The notes: generated from the letters alone by a model not told the origin. DNA of 64,000 nucleotides from Ferruginibacter sp. (GCA_019638575.1 JAHBTN010000001.1:124001-188000), one strand, 5' to 3'. Counted from the stretch's first letter, positions 37,844 to 47,854 are shown. Made by a program: numbers and translations.

Positions 37844-39400
37844 TCAAGATAATAAATATTGCTTAGCCAGTTTAGAAAATGCGCTAATTTGTTGCTGTTG
37901 CCAGCTATCATCTTTTTTCATTTCGCCTGCCATTAGTTTGGCTACAGTGGCCGCAGATTCTATGGCAGCTTTAGCATCTAAAAACAAAATCCGTGTACGC
38001 CTTGCAAGAACATCTTCAACCGTTAAAGCCATTTCTTTTCGTACTGCCCAAATAACTTCTGCCTGTATATTTTTTAGTGTTGGATGCAGAAGATTAGCCC
38101 AATCTTCATTTTCAACACATAATTGTTTTAATGATTTTGCATCGCTGCCGTACACATACAAGGCATCACTTTTATCCAAATTATTTTGCCAGCCATGAAT
38201 TTTTAATGTTTCTGTTATACAGTTTCTCTTTTCCAGCTTAGCTGAAAAAACAGCGTTATTAACTGCATCCTCTCCCATCTTGCGGTAGCTTGTCCATTTA
38301 CCACCGGTGATGGTTACAAGCCCGCTGTTACTAACTATAATGGTATGGCTGCGTGGCATAAGTGACGATTTGCGAATTTTATTTTTAATCACCAATGGCC
38401 GCTGCCCCACAAAAACACTCAACACATTTTTACGCTGCACATTTACCTGCAGGTATTTATTTATATGCTGCAAAATAAATCCTATCTCTTCTTCAAGCGG
38501 CGCAGGCTCTATTGCCGGTTCATCAATTTGAGTATCGGTGGTACCCACAATCACTTTATCGTGCCAGGGTATGGCAAACAATACCCTTGCATCCGATGTT
38601 TTTGGAATCATCAATGCTGCGTGTGCCGGAAAAATGTGTTTATCAAAAACCAAATGTATCCCTTGCGATGGCAGTATCATTTTTTTCATCATCCCATCAT
38701 CCATCTGCATAACCTTATCTGCAAAAACACCTGTGGCATTAATCAGTACTTTACATTTTGCTTCATATACATTACCATTTATTGTATCGGTGAATTGTAC
38801 GCCGGTAATTTTTTTATTTTCTTTAATGATACCGGTAACGGAGCAATAATTTATAACCGTTCCGCCGTTTTCAACAGCAGTTTGAGCAAGGTTAATGGCC
38901 AGCCGGCTATCGTCAAACTGCCCGTCCTGATACACAACAGCGCCTTTTATTTGGGCAGGATTAATGGTTGGCAACAATGTCATAGCTTTTTTGGCAGCAA
39001 TTATTTTTGTTTTTCCCAGGCTTAATGCACCCGATAAAAAATTATATACTTTTAACCCCAAGCCATAATAAATTATTTGCCACAGGCTGTAACAAGGCAA
39101 AACAAACGAAAGGTTATGGCAAACATGCGGTGCATTCTTCAACAGCAAACCTCTTTCTTTTAACGACTCCCTTACTAATTTTATATTTCCCTGCGCCAGG
39201 TAACGCACTCCGCCATGCACCAATTTTGTAGAGCGGCTTGAAGTGCCTTTTGCAAAATCAAACTGCTCTACCAATAAAGTTTTATAGCCACGGCTTGCTG
39301 CATCTACGGCTGTACCAAGGCCGGTGGCGCCTCCTCCAATAATGATGATATCCCATACCTTCACTTCATCAAGTTGTTGCAGCATTCTGCTTCGGTTCAT
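37844..39400 (-). CDS. glpD: Aerobic glycerol-3-phosphate dehydrogenase
   Basis: FAD-dependent membrane-associated enzyme oxidising glycerol 3-phosphate to dihydroxyacetone phosphate and passing electrons to quinone. The FAD motif IIGGGATGLGTAVDAASRG is at about residues 20-38; GTSSRSTKLVHGGVRYL and GLVTITGGKWTSYRKMGED are family signatures. 518 residues with the usual C-terminal helical domain. 56 bases downstream of glpK. Confidence 0.96.
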   Translation of the reverse strand: MNRSRMLQQLDEVKVWDIIIIGGGATGLGTAVDAASRGYKTLLVEQFDFAKGTSSRSTKLVHGGVRYLAQGNIKLVRESLKERGLLLKNAPHVCHNLSFVLPCYSLWQIIYYGLGLKVYNFLSGALSLGKTKIIAAKKAMTLLPTINPAQIKGAVVYQDGQFDDSRLAINLAQTAVENGGTVINYCSVTGIIKENKKITGVQFTDTINGNVYEAKCKVLINATGVFADKVMQMDDGMMKKMILPSQGIHLVFDKHIFPAHAALMIPKTSDARVLFAIPWHDKVIVGTTDTQIDEPAIEPAPLEEEIGFILQHINKYLQVNVQRKNVLSVFVGQRPLVIKNKIRKSSLMPRSHTIIVSNSGLVTITGGKWTSYRKMGEDAVNNAVFSAKLEKRNCITETLKIHGWQNNLDKSDALYVYGSDAKSLKQLCVENEDWANLLHPTLKNIQAEVIWAVRKEMALTVEDVLARRTRILFLDAKAAIESAATVAKLMAGEMKKDDSWQQQQISAFSKLAKQYLLS

Positions 39401-39456
39401 AAACAGGAAATGTTTTTAATGATGTGGATGGGATGTAATTTTAATTTGAAACGATA

Positions 39457-40953
39457 TCAACTTTTTTCGCAATTGCTGATGGTTGTGTTTACGGCATTCT
39501 TCCAGCCGGCAGATAAGTAAGCCCTTTGTGCTGCATCCATTTTTGATTCAAAAGCCTTATCAACCTGCCATTGTTTTTGTATTTCATCAATGCTTTTCCA
39601 ATAGCCCACGGCAAGGCCTGCAAGATAAGCAGCACCCAACGCTGTTGTTTCTGTAATTGTTGGCCTAAGCACTTTTGTATGTAAGATATCTGCCTGGAAC
39701 TGCATGAGTAAATCATTGGCAGTAGCGCCGCCATCAACTCTCAGCTCTTTTATATCAATACCGGCATCGGCTTCCATGGCTTTCAACACATCCATGGTTT
39801 GATAAGCGATGCTCTCCAATGCAGCACGTGCAATATGGGCTGCAGTGCTACCACGTGTAAGCCCGGTAATAGTTCCCTTTGCATCCTGTTTCCAGTATGG
39901 TGCACCAAGACCTGTAAAAGCCGGTACCACGTACACGGCACCGTTATCTTTTACTTTTAATGCCAGTTCCTCTACATCGGCCGATTTTTTTATGATACCC
40001 AATCCATCCCTTAACCATTGTACTACTGCGCCGGCAATAAAAACACTTCCTTCCAATGCATATTGCGTAATGCCATTTACTTTCCATGCTACTGTTGTAA
40101 GTAAATTATTTTTCGATTCTACAGGCTTATCACCTGTATTCATCAACATAAAGCAACCGGTGCCATAGGTATTTTTAACCATGCCGGGTTGTGTGCACAT
40201 TTGCCCAAATAAAGCCGATTGCTGGTCGCCGGCTATACCGGCAATGGGAATATTATGTGCCGTTATAATGTTTTGTGTGCTACCATACACTTCGCTGCTG
40301 CTGCGTATTTGCGGCAACATGTTGCCGGGTATGTTAAATATTTTTTCAAGTTCGGCATCCCATTGTAATGTATGAATATTACATAACATGGTACGTGAAG
40401 CATTGGATACATCGGTTACATGTATTTGCCCCTTTGTTAAATTCCAAATAAGCCATGTGTCGATTGTTCCAAAACACAGTTCGCCTTTTTGGGCTTTATC
40501 TCTTGCACCATCAACATTATCCAAAATCCACTTTACTTTAGTGGCCGAAAAATATGCATCCACTATCAACCCTGTTTTTTGCCGGATAGTTTTATCTAAT
40601 CCCTTTGCACGCAACTCATCACAGAAAGATGCAGTCCTCCTGTCCTGCCACACTATGGCGTTATAAACAGGCTTGCCTGTATTCCTGTCCCACACTACTG
40701 TTGTTTCTCTTTGATTAGTGATACCAATTGCTGCAATATTTTCGGCAGCAAGGCTTGCTTTGCTGATAACTTCGGCAGCTACACCCAATTGTGTGCTCCA
40801 TATTTCATTGGCATCATGCTCTACCCAACCGGGTTGAGGAAAAATCTGTGCAAATTCTTTTTGTGCTACTGCTTTTATGGAACCCTTTTTATCAAATATA
40901 ATTGCACGGCTGCTGGTAGTGCCCTGGTCTAATGCTAAAATGTATTGCTCCAT
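39457..40953 (-). CDS. glpK: Glycerol kinase
   Basis: FGGY-family sugar kinase phosphorylating glycerol with ATP. N-terminal [16 protein letters not shown], then [11 protein letters not shown], and the [17 protein letters not shown] signature in the C-terminal domain. 498 residues, normal. First gene of the glycerol operon. The terminator of the gene upstream (41014-41045) isolates it, so its promoter should lie in the ~60 bases before the ATG; no consensus box is clear there. Confidence 0.97.
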   Translation of the reverse strand: MEQYILALDQGTTSSRAIIFDKKGSIKAVAQKEFAQIFPQPGWVEHDANEIWSTQLGVAAEVISKASLAAENIAAIGITNQRETTVVWDRNTGKPVYNAIVWQDRRTASFCDELRAKGLDKTIRQKTGLIVDAYFSATKVKWILDNVDGARDKAQKGELCFGTIDTWLIWNLTKGQIHVTDVSNASRTMLCNIHTLQWDAELEKIFNIPGNMLPQIRSSSEVYGSTQNIITAHNIPIAGIAGDQQSALFGQMCTQPGMVKNTYGTGCFMLMNTGDKPVESKNNLLTTVAWKVNGITQYALEGSVFIAGAVVQWLRDGLGIIKKSADVEELALKVKDNGAVYVVPAFTGLGAPYWKQDAKGTITGLTRGSTAAHIARAALESIAYQTMDVLKAMEADAGIDIKELRVDGGATANDLLMQFQADILHTKVLRPTITETTALGAAYLAGLAVGYWKSIDEIQKQWQVDKAFESKMDAAQRAYLSAGWKNAVNTTISNCEKS

Positions 40954-41013
40954 AAAAAATTATTTTCTTTCAAGTTAAAAACAAAATATTGTTTTAGTAA
41001 CTCAAACAACAAA

Positions 41014-41045
41014 AAAAGCTGCATGATTTTCATCACACAGCTTTT
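41014..41045 (-). terminator. Terminator after the aromatic/basic secreted protein gene
   Basis: AAAAGCTG (41014-41021) pairs with CAGCTTTT (41038-41045), with an inner TGAT/ATCA pairing; on the minus strand Ts follow. Confidence 0.85.
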
Positions 41046-41068
41046 ATCAAACTTCCAAAAAAAAATAT

Positions 41069-41932
41069 TTATCCCCTGCGGCCTTTACCTCTTTTATGTA
41101 CGGTTGTTTTCACCCTTGTTTTTCCTGCAGGACCGGTAACCCTTGTACGGGTAACCCTGTAATTTTTACGGGCAACAGTTGTATGTTTTATTACCATGGG
41201 CGATGATGTACGGTAAGGTTTGTAAATACGATGAGCAACTACAACCCTGTGTGTACGCACCACTGCAAAATGTGTGTGGTAACGGTAGCTGCCCGGATAA
41301 AACACTCTCCAGGCTACAGGGCGCCATGGCCTCCACCATACCGGGTAATGCCTCCACCTGAATGGAGAAACCCAGGGAACATATGCCGGGCGATAAACAA
41401 AACGAACACAAGGCCAGTAAAACACATTCACTACAATACGAACAGCGCCTGTATTTGAAACCGATGGGCCACTTGTATTTTCATCAATATTGCTGAAGTT
41501 AAAAGCTTCGTCGCCCTCGTCAGATGGCTCTACAATTTTTTGTTCACCATAGATATCTTCATCGCCGGTGATTTGAATGATGGCAGTAGTATCGCCGGTT
41601 TTTTCCAGTTCTATAACGGCTATATCCTGGTTCTCGTTTTCAGATACGGGCACTTGTAAAATAAAAACCTGTGCATCGCCATCTTTTTTATTAATAACCC
41701 TGATATAATCTGTTTCCCCATCGCCATTAAGGTCTAAATTATTTACATTTTTATCCTGGCTATTGAGAAGTTTTTCAAACTCTTCAGGAGAAGAAGACTG
41801 CTTAAATAATTCTAATGCACCCTGCAGGCTAAAGTTATCTCCCGGTAATCCTGTGGAGTCTTCCTGGGCATATAAATTAACTGTGCTGAATACAACACAA
41901 GTTAAGATGATAAGGTTTTTAATTTTTTGCAT
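41069..41932 (-). CDS. Secreted protein with basic, aromatic-rich C-terminus; function unknown
   Basis: 287 residues with a signal peptide (1-23, ending LYAQ). The N-terminal half is acidic and contains a calcium-loop-like DLNGDGETDYI (about 68-78). The C-terminal half is sharply different: Trp/Tyr/Pro-rich (WRHYPVWWRPWRPVAWR) and then strongly Arg/Lys/His-rich to the end. This polar split could let the molecule fold onto itself or bind polyanions such as LPS or DNA; that is inference. I do not recognise a named family, though similar proteins occur in Bacteroidota. A single gene with its own terminator. Confidence 0.8.
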   Translation of the reverse strand: MQKIKNLIILTCVVFSTVNLYAQEDSTGLPGDNFSLQGALELFKQSSSPEEFEKLLNSQDKNVNNLDLNGDGETDYIRVINKKDGDAQVFILQVPVSENENQDIAVIELEKTGDTTAIIQITGDEDIYGEQKIVEPSDEGDEAFNFSNIDENTSGPSVSNTGAVRIVVNVFYWPCVRFVYRPAYVPWVSPFRWRHYPVWWRPWRPVAWRVFYPGSYRYHTHFAVVRTHRVVVAHRIYKPYRTSSPMVIKHTTVARKNYRVTRTRVTGPAGKTRVKTTVHKRGKGRRG

Positions 41933-42079
41933 AACGGTTGATTTTTGTATGCTTATGACTGAGCTTTAGCCTTAAAGTTTATTTACAAATTAATTTTTTA
42001 GATTAAAAAAAATCTTTCAAATAATAAGGTTGTAATCATTATTATTTATATTTGCAACAATGTATCAAAAATTAAACCT

Positions 42080-42415
42080 TTGTTACAAAGCTGTTTTATA
42101 AGAAAATCAATTGCCGCATTTTTAATACTGGTTTTTGCTTTTAGCATAACACCAACTATTGTATTACATAATTGGTTTGCCAACCATACCGATACTTGCA
42201 CACAGCAAAAAAACAGCCAATCGTCACAAATAAGCAGCGCCACATTTCATTGCCATTGCAATAGTATGGTAGCAGTATCGGCATTTACCGAACCCGGGCA
42301 ATTTGAAATTGCTGCGGTAGAAAAAGTTTTTAATACAGCAACCTCTGCTGAAATTGTTCAACCAACTACTTCCCTAATAATTTTTCATGCGCTGCGGGGG
42401 CCGCCAACAGTTTAA
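42080..42415 (+). CDS. Small exported His/Cys protein upstream of a TonB receptor
   Basis: About 111 residues. There is no ATG at the start; TTG at 42080 is the best choice and places a hydrophobic signal or anchor at residues 10-30. The mature part holds LHNWFANHTDTC, then FHCHCNSMV, and ends in RGPPTV. Short exported proteins with His/Cys clusters and a C-terminal RGPP occur beside TonB receptors in Bacteroidota; I assign no family. The HCHC cluster suggests metal binding. TATATTTG at 42047-42054 is a good -7 box. An ATG at 42060 opens only a 13-codon frame that overlaps this start. Confidence 0.6.
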   Translation: MLQSCFIRKSIAAFLILVFAFSITPTIVLHNWFANHTDTCTQQKNSQSSQISSATFHCHCNSMVAVSAFTEPGQFEIAAVEKVFNTATSAEIVQPTTSLIIFHALRGPPTV

Positions 42416-42502
42416 TATTTTTTCATCCCTGTACTAACATGCAAACGGATTTCAATTTCCGTATTTGCTCCTTCATTGAAATTTTATTAAACTATTTTTC
42501 AA

Positions 42503-44938
42503 ATGCGAATTATCACCATACTCTTTATTGTGTTACTGCTAACAATTGTAAATACACAATCAACTAATGCAAAAGTGCCTACCCATATTGAATTTTATAA
42601 TTACCACTACATGAATGGCACTTTTTCAGGAAAGATAACAGATGCTGCAACCGGCGCCGCTATTGAAGCAGCAAGCATTTATATTTCAGACATTAAATTT
42701 GGTACTGCATCAGATGCATCGGGCAGGTTTATCATCAGGAACATCCCGCCGGGGAATCACCTTGTTGAAATATCACATATCGGCTACAACAGCATTGTTG
42801 AAAACATAAACATGAATGCCGATGTCATCAAGGATTTTGCAATGAGTGAAAGTATTATTGAAAACAATGCAGTGGTAGTTACGGGTGTTTCGGGCGCCAC
42901 ACAGCTAAAAAAAATCCCCATCTCGGTTTCTGTAATGCGAAAAGAAGATTTTTTCAGGAACTCATCCACCAACATCATCGAATCGTTGAGTAAGTTGGGT
43001 GGCGTATCAACAGTATCAACCGGGCCGGCCATATCAAAACCGGTGATACGTGGTCTTAGCTACAACCGTGTATTAACCATTAATGATGGTGTACGGCAGG
43101 AAGGGCAGCAATGGGGCGATGAACATGGCATTGAAATAGATGAGGCAAGTGTTAGCAAGATTGAGTTGCTGAAAGGCCCGGCCTCCATCATCTATGGCAG
43201 CGATGCATTGGGTGGCGTTATAAATATCATCACCAATGTGCCGGTGCCCACCAATACATTAAAAGCAAACCTCTCGGGCAACTACCAATCAAACAACCAT
43301 CTTCGTTCGCTTAATTTTAATATTGGCGCCAATAAAAACGGATTTAACTGGAACCTCTATTCATCCAACAAAGCAGCAGAAGATTACAGGAATAAATATG
43401 ATAACCGGGTTTTTAATTCAAAGTTTAAAGAAAATAACCTTGGCGGATATATTGGTTACAATGGCAGGTGGGGCTTTACACATTTATTATTCAGTAAATT
43501 TAATTTAAAGGCAGGCATGGTTGAAGGTGAAAGGGACAGTGCCGGTTTTTTTATTAAGCACATAACAAGCGCTATAACCCAAAGAGCCACTGCGGCCGAT
43601 TTCAGGTCAACCACAGCACAGGTACCTTACCAGCATATTCAACATTACAAAATTGCAACTGATAATAATATTAGATTTGGTAAAAATCATCTAACATTCA
43701 ATTTAGGTTATCAAATAAATAAAAGAGAAGAGTTTGGCAATGCCGATGATGTTAATGAACGTAGCTTAAATTTTATACTGGGAACATTTACCTATACCGG
43801 GCAGTTTCATTTTACAGAAAAAAACAACTGGAAAACTTCAATTGGCATCAACGGTATGCAGCAACACAATACCAATAAAGGCATTGAGCAATTGATACCC
43901 GGTTACAGCCTGTTCGATTTCGGCATTTATACCTTCACACAAAAAACAATTGATAAACTTACTATCAGCGGCGGGGTACGTTTTGATAACCGCCAAATAG
44001 ATGCCGGTAACTTACTTGATGGCAGCACCATAAAAGGAAGTGCATTTAAAAAATCGTTCTCAAATTTTTCGGGTAGCGCCGGTTTGGCTGCACAGGTAAC
44101 AAAAAATATAAACCTTAAGTTCAATATTGCAAGAGGTTTTAGGGCGCCGGGCTTGCCTGAACTGGCTAGCAATGGCGCACATGAAGGCACCATCCGGTAT
44201 GAATATGGCAACAGCCAATTAAAAAGCGAAACAAGTTTACAGTTGGATGGCGGTATTGAATACGGCACCCAACATATTTCGTTTGGCTTATCGGCTTTTT
44301 ACAACAGCTTCAGCAATTTTATTTTTTACAGAAAATTAGAAGCAACCGCCGGTGGCGATAGCCTGGTAAATGTAAACAACAGCTTGCTTACTGCTTTTAA
44401 GTTTGACCAGTCGAAAGCAAGGTTAACCGGCCTGGAAGCTACTCTTGACATACATCCGCATCCGCTGGACTGGCTGCATATTTTAAACAGTTTTTCATTG
44501 GTAAACGGGCAATTTAAAACTGCTGTGGAAGGAAACAAATCCCTTCCTTTTATACCTGCTACAAAATTGATAACAGAAATAAAAGGCAGCTTTAATAACC
44601 TTACTAAAAACATCCATAATTTTTATGCAAAGTTTGAAGTGGACAATACATTTGGTAAGAAAGATGTGTTTACTGCATACAATACCGAAACAGCAACCCC
44701 CGGTTATACATTGTTAAATGCTGGTTTGGGCGCCGATTTTGTGAATGCAAAAAACAAAACATTGTTCAGCCTAAGTTTTAATGCATTAAACATAGCAGAT
44801 GTTGCTTACCAAAATCATTTAAGCCGCCTTAAATATGCCGATGTAAATATAACAACCGGCCGGCAGGGAGTGTATAACATGGGCAGGAACTATAGTATAA
44901 AATTAAATGTACCGTTAAGTTTTAATTTAGGGAAATGA
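42503..44938 (+). CDS. TonB-dependent outer membrane receptor, zinc-receptor-like
   Basis: 811 residues: signal peptide, carboxypeptidase-regulatory-like domain (about 35-115, GTFSGKITDAATGAAIEAAS), plug domain (about 120-235, with PVIRGLSYNRVLTINDGVRQ and KGPASIIYGSDALGGVINII) and a 22-strand barrel. Barrel segments such as ELASNGAHEGTIRYEYGN resemble ZnuD-type zinc receptors (from memory), and the adjacent small His/Cys protein supports a metal. The actual ligand is unproven. It starts 87 bases after the small protein and is probably co-transcribed. Confidence 0.92.
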   Translation: MRIITILFIVLLLTIVNTQSTNAKVPTHIEFYNYHYMNGTFSGKITDAATGAAIEAASIYISDIKFGTASDASGRFIIRNIPPGNHLVEISHIGYNSIVENINMNADVIKDFAMSESIIENNAVVVTGVSGATQLKKIPISVSVMRKEDFFRNSSTNIIESLSKLGGVSTVSTGPAISKPVIRGLSYNRVLTINDGVRQEGQQWGDEHGIEIDEASVSKIELLKGPASIIYGSDALGGVINIITNVPVPTNTLKANLSGNYQSNNHLRSLNFNIGANKNGFNWNLYSSNKAAEDYRNKYDNRVFNSKFKENNLGGYIGYNGRWGFTHLLFSKFNLKAGMVEGERDSAGFFIKHITSAITQRATAADFRSTTAQVPYQHIQHYKIATDNNIRFGKNHLTFNLGYQINKREEFGNADDVNERSLNFILGTFTYTGQFHFTEKNNWKTSIGINGMQQHNTNKGIEQLIPGYSLFDFGIYTFTQKTIDKLTISGGVRFDNRQIDAGNLLDGSTIKGSAFKKSFSNFSGSAGLAAQVTKNINLKFNIARGFRAPGLPELASNGAHEGTIRYEYGNSQLKSETSLQLDGGIEYGTQHISFGLSAFYNSFSNFIFYRKLEATAGGDSLVNVNNSLLTAFKFDQSKARLTGLEATLDIHPHPLDWLHILNSFSLVNGQFKTAVEGNKSLPFIPATKLITEIKGSFNNLTKNIHNFYAKFEVDNTFGKKDVFTAYNTETATPGYTLLNAGLGADFVNAKNKTLFSLSFNALNIADVAYQNHLSRLKYADVNITTGRQGVYNMGRNYSIKLNVPLSFNLGK

Positions 44939-45130
44939 TTTTAAGCTGAGTAATTATATATTTCAAACTGTAACAACCAATTTTGCTATAGATACAGACA
45001 TTAACAAGGTAAAACATAATACCGCAACAATTGTAACAGATTGGATTTTTGATAAAATTCTTTTAATCTTTTTATTTTAGATTAGTTTTTGTTTTTATTA
45101 TATTGTGTCATAATCATACTGCAATTTTTA

Positions 45131-45733
45131 ATGAGAAAAATTAACTGCACATTTTTTGGGTTAATATTCATAATATTTACCTGGTCTAATATTCATGCCC
45201 AGAATATGGATATAGATGTTGTTAAATCATTAAACACAAATCAATCGAGTTATAAAACAAACTACTGCAGTTTTCATGCAAACAGTGTTACTTACATTAA
45301 TTTAGGCGCACCACTAACAGTACTCACAATTGGTATTATAAAAAAAGATAAAAAAATGCAGCAAAATGCTGCCTATATGGTTGGTTCCTTCTTATTATCT
45401 TCTGCTATTTCAAATACTTTGAAAAATATTTGTAAACAAAAAAGGCCCTACGAAATGTATCCCGAAATTACCAAACTAAGCTCTGGTGGAGGCTATTCGT
45501 TCCCATCCGGCCATACATCTGCAGCTTTTAGTACTGCTGCCTCCCTTTGCTTTTATTATCCAAAATGGTATATAATTACACCTGCCTGTCTTTGGGCAAC
45601 CAGTGTAGCTGTGGCTCGTATGTACCAGGGCGTACATTATCCCAAAGATATCGTTACCGGCGCAGTTGTAGGAGTTGGAAGTGCTTGGGCAACATATAAA
45701 TTTCAAAAGTGGATGAATAAAAAGCATAAATAA
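45131..45733 (+). CDS. PAP2-family phosphatase
   Basis: 200 residues from ATG 45131, which starts a proper signal peptide (to HAQ); the frame runs 14 codons further upstream without improving it. The three phosphatase motifs are complete: KQKRPYEMYP, PSGHTSAAFS and RMYQGVHYPKDIVTG. Such enzymes remove phosphate from lipid phosphates, including undecaprenyl pyrophosphate, at the outer face of the inner membrane. First of three closely spaced genes (gaps of 20 and 18 bases). Confidence 0.9.
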   Translation: MRKINCTFFGLIFIIFTWSNIHAQNMDIDVVKSLNTNQSSYKTNYCSFHANSVTYINLGAPLTVLTIGIIKKDKKMQQNAAYMVGSFLLSSAISNTLKNICKQKRPYEMYPEITKLSSGGGYSFPSGHTSAAFSTAASLCFYYPKWYIITPACLWATSVAVARMYQGVHYPKDIVTGAVVGVGSAWATYKFQKWMNKKHK

Positions 45734-45753
45734 CCTAACACTTACCGCTTATT

Positions 45754-46656
45754 ATGAAACTATGGTTCCTGTTCATCTTTTTTTTATTTCCACTTTTTTT
45801 ACATGCACAAAGTGAGGAATTGGTTTTACAGGATAGTACAGAATCAACTATACCAGTAAGCGACACAATGGTTTATACAAAACCAAAACATTTTTCATTT
45901 ATAACCAATATTCCCAAAGACCTGGCAGGGTTTACCAAACAATCATTTAAAAAAAAGAACCTTAAGGACCTGGCTTTTATTGCCGGTACATCTGCAGTGC
46001 TGATACTTGCAGACCAAATGATCACCAATACTTTTCAAAGCAATTTAAGAGATGCCGGTTTTGATGCAACTGAAAGTTACTCTCCTATATTGCAAATTAA
46101 AATCGGCAGTAAAAAAACCAATATTGGCAAACTGCCCCATAATATAAATACTGCTTTTTATAACCTGGGGCAGGGCTCGGCAACCATGTTATTTGCTGCA
46201 GGCTTTTTTTTAATTGGTAAAATAAAACATGATAACAGGGCCTTACAAACAGCCAGCCAGCTTACCGAAGCTTTTATTACCATGGGGCTTATTACGCAGC
46301 TTATAAAATATTCTACCGGGCGAGAGAACCCGTCAGATGCTACCAGAACCGGAGGCAGATGGCAACCTTTTCCATCCTGGAGAAATTTTCAGAATCATAA
46401 AACCAGGTATGATGCATTCCCATCTGGTCACCTGGCAACATTTACCAGTACGGTTACTATTATTGGTGAAAACTATCCTGAAATAAAATGGATTAAACCT
46501 GTTGGCTATACTATTACCGGCTTAATTGGGTTAGCTATGATTAATAACGGTGTGCATTGGGCAGGCGATTTTCCACTGGGTATTGCACTGGGTTATGGAT
46601 TTGGAAAATTCATAACTAAAAAAACAGGATTAAAAATTGTTATATCGCCATATTAA
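45754..46656 (+). CDS. PAP2-superfamily membrane protein with an altered third motif
   Basis: 300 residues with signal peptide (1-18) and several membrane helices. Motif 1 (KYSTGRENPSD) and motif 2 (FPSGHLATF) are recognisable. In motif 3, AMINNGVHWAGDFPLG, the His and Asp are present but the Arg six residues before the His, a phosphate-binding residue in the family, is Met. Activity is therefore uncertain. Paired with the PAP2 gene upstream. Confidence 0.87.
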   Translation: MKLWFLFIFFLFPLFLHAQSEELVLQDSTESTIPVSDTMVYTKPKHFSFITNIPKDLAGFTKQSFKKKNLKDLAFIAGTSAVLILADQMITNTFQSNLRDAGFDATESYSPILQIKIGSKKTNIGKLPHNINTAFYNLGQGSATMLFAAGFFLIGKIKHDNRALQTASQLTEAFITMGLITQLIKYSTGRENPSDATRTGGRWQPFPSWRNFQNHKTRYDAFPSGHLATFTSTVTIIGENYPEIKWIKPVGYTITGLIGLAMINNGVHWAGDFPLGIALGYGFGKFITKKTGLKIVISPY

Positions 46657-46674
46657 TTAAAGTTATATTACTTT

Positions 46675-47118
46675 ATGATAGATATAAATATCAATACGCC
46701 TGCTCTGCTTTTTCCTGCCATTACCTTGCTGATGCTGGCATTTACCAACCGCTTTTTATCGCTGGCTATTTTAGTACGTAAACTGCATGATGAGTATAGC
46801 CGAGGCGAAAGGGAGAAAAATATTCTGAAACAGATTAAGAATATCCGCAGCCGCATCAACCTTATCCGTTATATGCAGGCATTGGGTGTACTTAGTTTTT
46901 TATGTTGTGTACTATGTATGTATGCTATTTACCGCAACTGGATGGAGATGGCGCATTGGATTTTTGCAGGTAGCCTGTTTTTCCTGCTGGCATCTATACT
47001 CTTATCGCTAATAGAAATTAATAAAAGTACCAAAGCCATTGAACTGGTGCTAAGCGATATTGAAGAACTGGATAAGGAAAATATATTTACAGATATTTTT
47101 AAAAAAGCTGATGATTAA
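46675..47118 (+). CDS. DUF2721 membrane protein
   Basis: 147 residues, three hydrophobic helices (about 10-30, 63-85 and 92-113) with a basic cytoplasmic helix between the first two (ILVRKLHDEYSRGEREKN), typical of DUF2721. Function unknown. Last gene of the PAP2-PAP2-DUF2721 set. Its TAA stop is nested with that of the convergent DUF983 gene in a single TTAA. Confidence 0.88.
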   Translation: MIDININTPALLFPAITLLMLAFTNRFLSLAILVRKLHDEYSRGEREKNILKQIKNIRSRINLIRYMQALGVLSFLCCVLCMYAIYRNWMEMAHWIFAGSLFFLLASILLSLIEINKSTKAIELVLSDIEELDKENIFTDIFKKADD

Positions 47119-47546
47119 TCAAACTCCACTGGTTTTGTAGTTTCATAATGCTCATTGTACTTTACAAAAAACCGCATGTAGATAACACGGCTTAATCGCA
47201 TCAGCCAGGGTTGTAAAATTACAAGTAGCACTGTATTTAATCCCAGCCACCAAAATATCCGGTTATCGGTGGTAGATACCCCAATGAACACAAGCCATAT
47301 TATAAAAGTTATTGCTGTAATGCCAACTGTTAATCCATAACTGACATAACCGGTGCCAAACCAAAAACCATTTTCCATATCATACTTTTGTTTACAAACT
47401 TCACAGCATTCGGGCATATCAAATATGTGCGAAAGCTTCAGGCTCTTATATGGGTTTGGGTCTTTAAACATGGGGCCACGCCTGCATCGGGGACATTTCA
47501 TTGCTAAGATGCTCCAGGTATAATTAGGTGTTGGTTTTTTATTCAT
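47115..47546 (-). CDS. DUF983 zinc-ribbon membrane protein
   Basis: 143 residues. The N-terminal MKCPRCRRGPMF and CCEVCKQKYDMENG give the two CXXC pairs of a zinc ribbon, followed by two transmembrane helices (about 70-90 and 97-115), the DUF983 layout. Function unknown. TAACTTTG ends five bases before the ATG, implying a very short leader. The downstream end overlaps the DUF2721 stop. Confidence 0.9.
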   Translation of the reverse strand: MNKKPTPNYTWSILAMKCPRCRRGPMFKDPNPYKSLKLSHIFDMPECCEVCKQKYDMENGFWFGTGYVSYGLTVGITAITFIIWLVFIGVSTTDNRIFWWLGLNTVLLVILQPWLMRLSRVIYMRFFVKYNEHYETTKPVEFD

Positions 47547-47551
47547 GGATG

Positions 47552-47559
47552 CAAAGTTA
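47552..47559 (-). promoter_or_regulatory. -7 box close to the DUF983 start codon
   Basis: TAACTTTG on the minus strand, then five bases, then ATG. With the usual geometry transcription would start about three bases before the ATG. Confidence 0.5.
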
Positions 47560-47599
47560 ATAAAGCCTTGAATTTTATTTTACAACAAAAATCAGTTTC

Positions 47600-47854
47600 C
47601 TATTTGTATTTAATTTTAAAAAATAACATCACCAGGCTCATGGTAAGCACCATGCTGTTTGTATAAATGATGGCTGCATCCAACACAAGTATGCCATACA
47701 GCAACCACATTGATACGCCAATTATCAGCAATGCCAGCATAGACATTGAAAGGTCTTTTGAAGATTTTGTTTTCCATATTTTTATCACCTGCGGTAAAAA
47801 AGTAATGGAAGTGATGGTGCCAGCTACAAGGCCTAAAATCTGAATTGCCGACAT
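47600..47854 (-). CDS. SemiSWEET-type PQ-loop transporter
   Basis: 84 residues with three transmembrane helices and the PQ motif TFLPQVIKIWKTKSSKDLS in the first helix-loop. SemiSWEETs work as dimers to move sugars down a gradient across the inner membrane. It begins 4 bases after the ABC transporter stop on the same strand, so the two are probably co-transcribed. The substrate cannot be read from the sequence. Confidence 0.9.
   Translation of the reverse strand: MSAIQILGLVAGTITSITFLPQVIKIWKTKSSKDLSMSMLALLIIGVSMWLLYGILVLDAAIIYTNSMVLTMSLVMLFFKIKYK

Noticed and set aside
38465-39025. 186-codon frame antisense to glpD
   Set aside because: It is a mirror of a strongly supported conserved enzyme gene; Cys/Phe/Asn-rich with no recognisable domain.
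42060-42101. 13-codon ATG frame as the true start of the small His/Cys protein
   Set aside because: It is out of frame with the protein and stops at once; joining them would require a frameshift for which there is no other sign. It may at most be a leader peptide.
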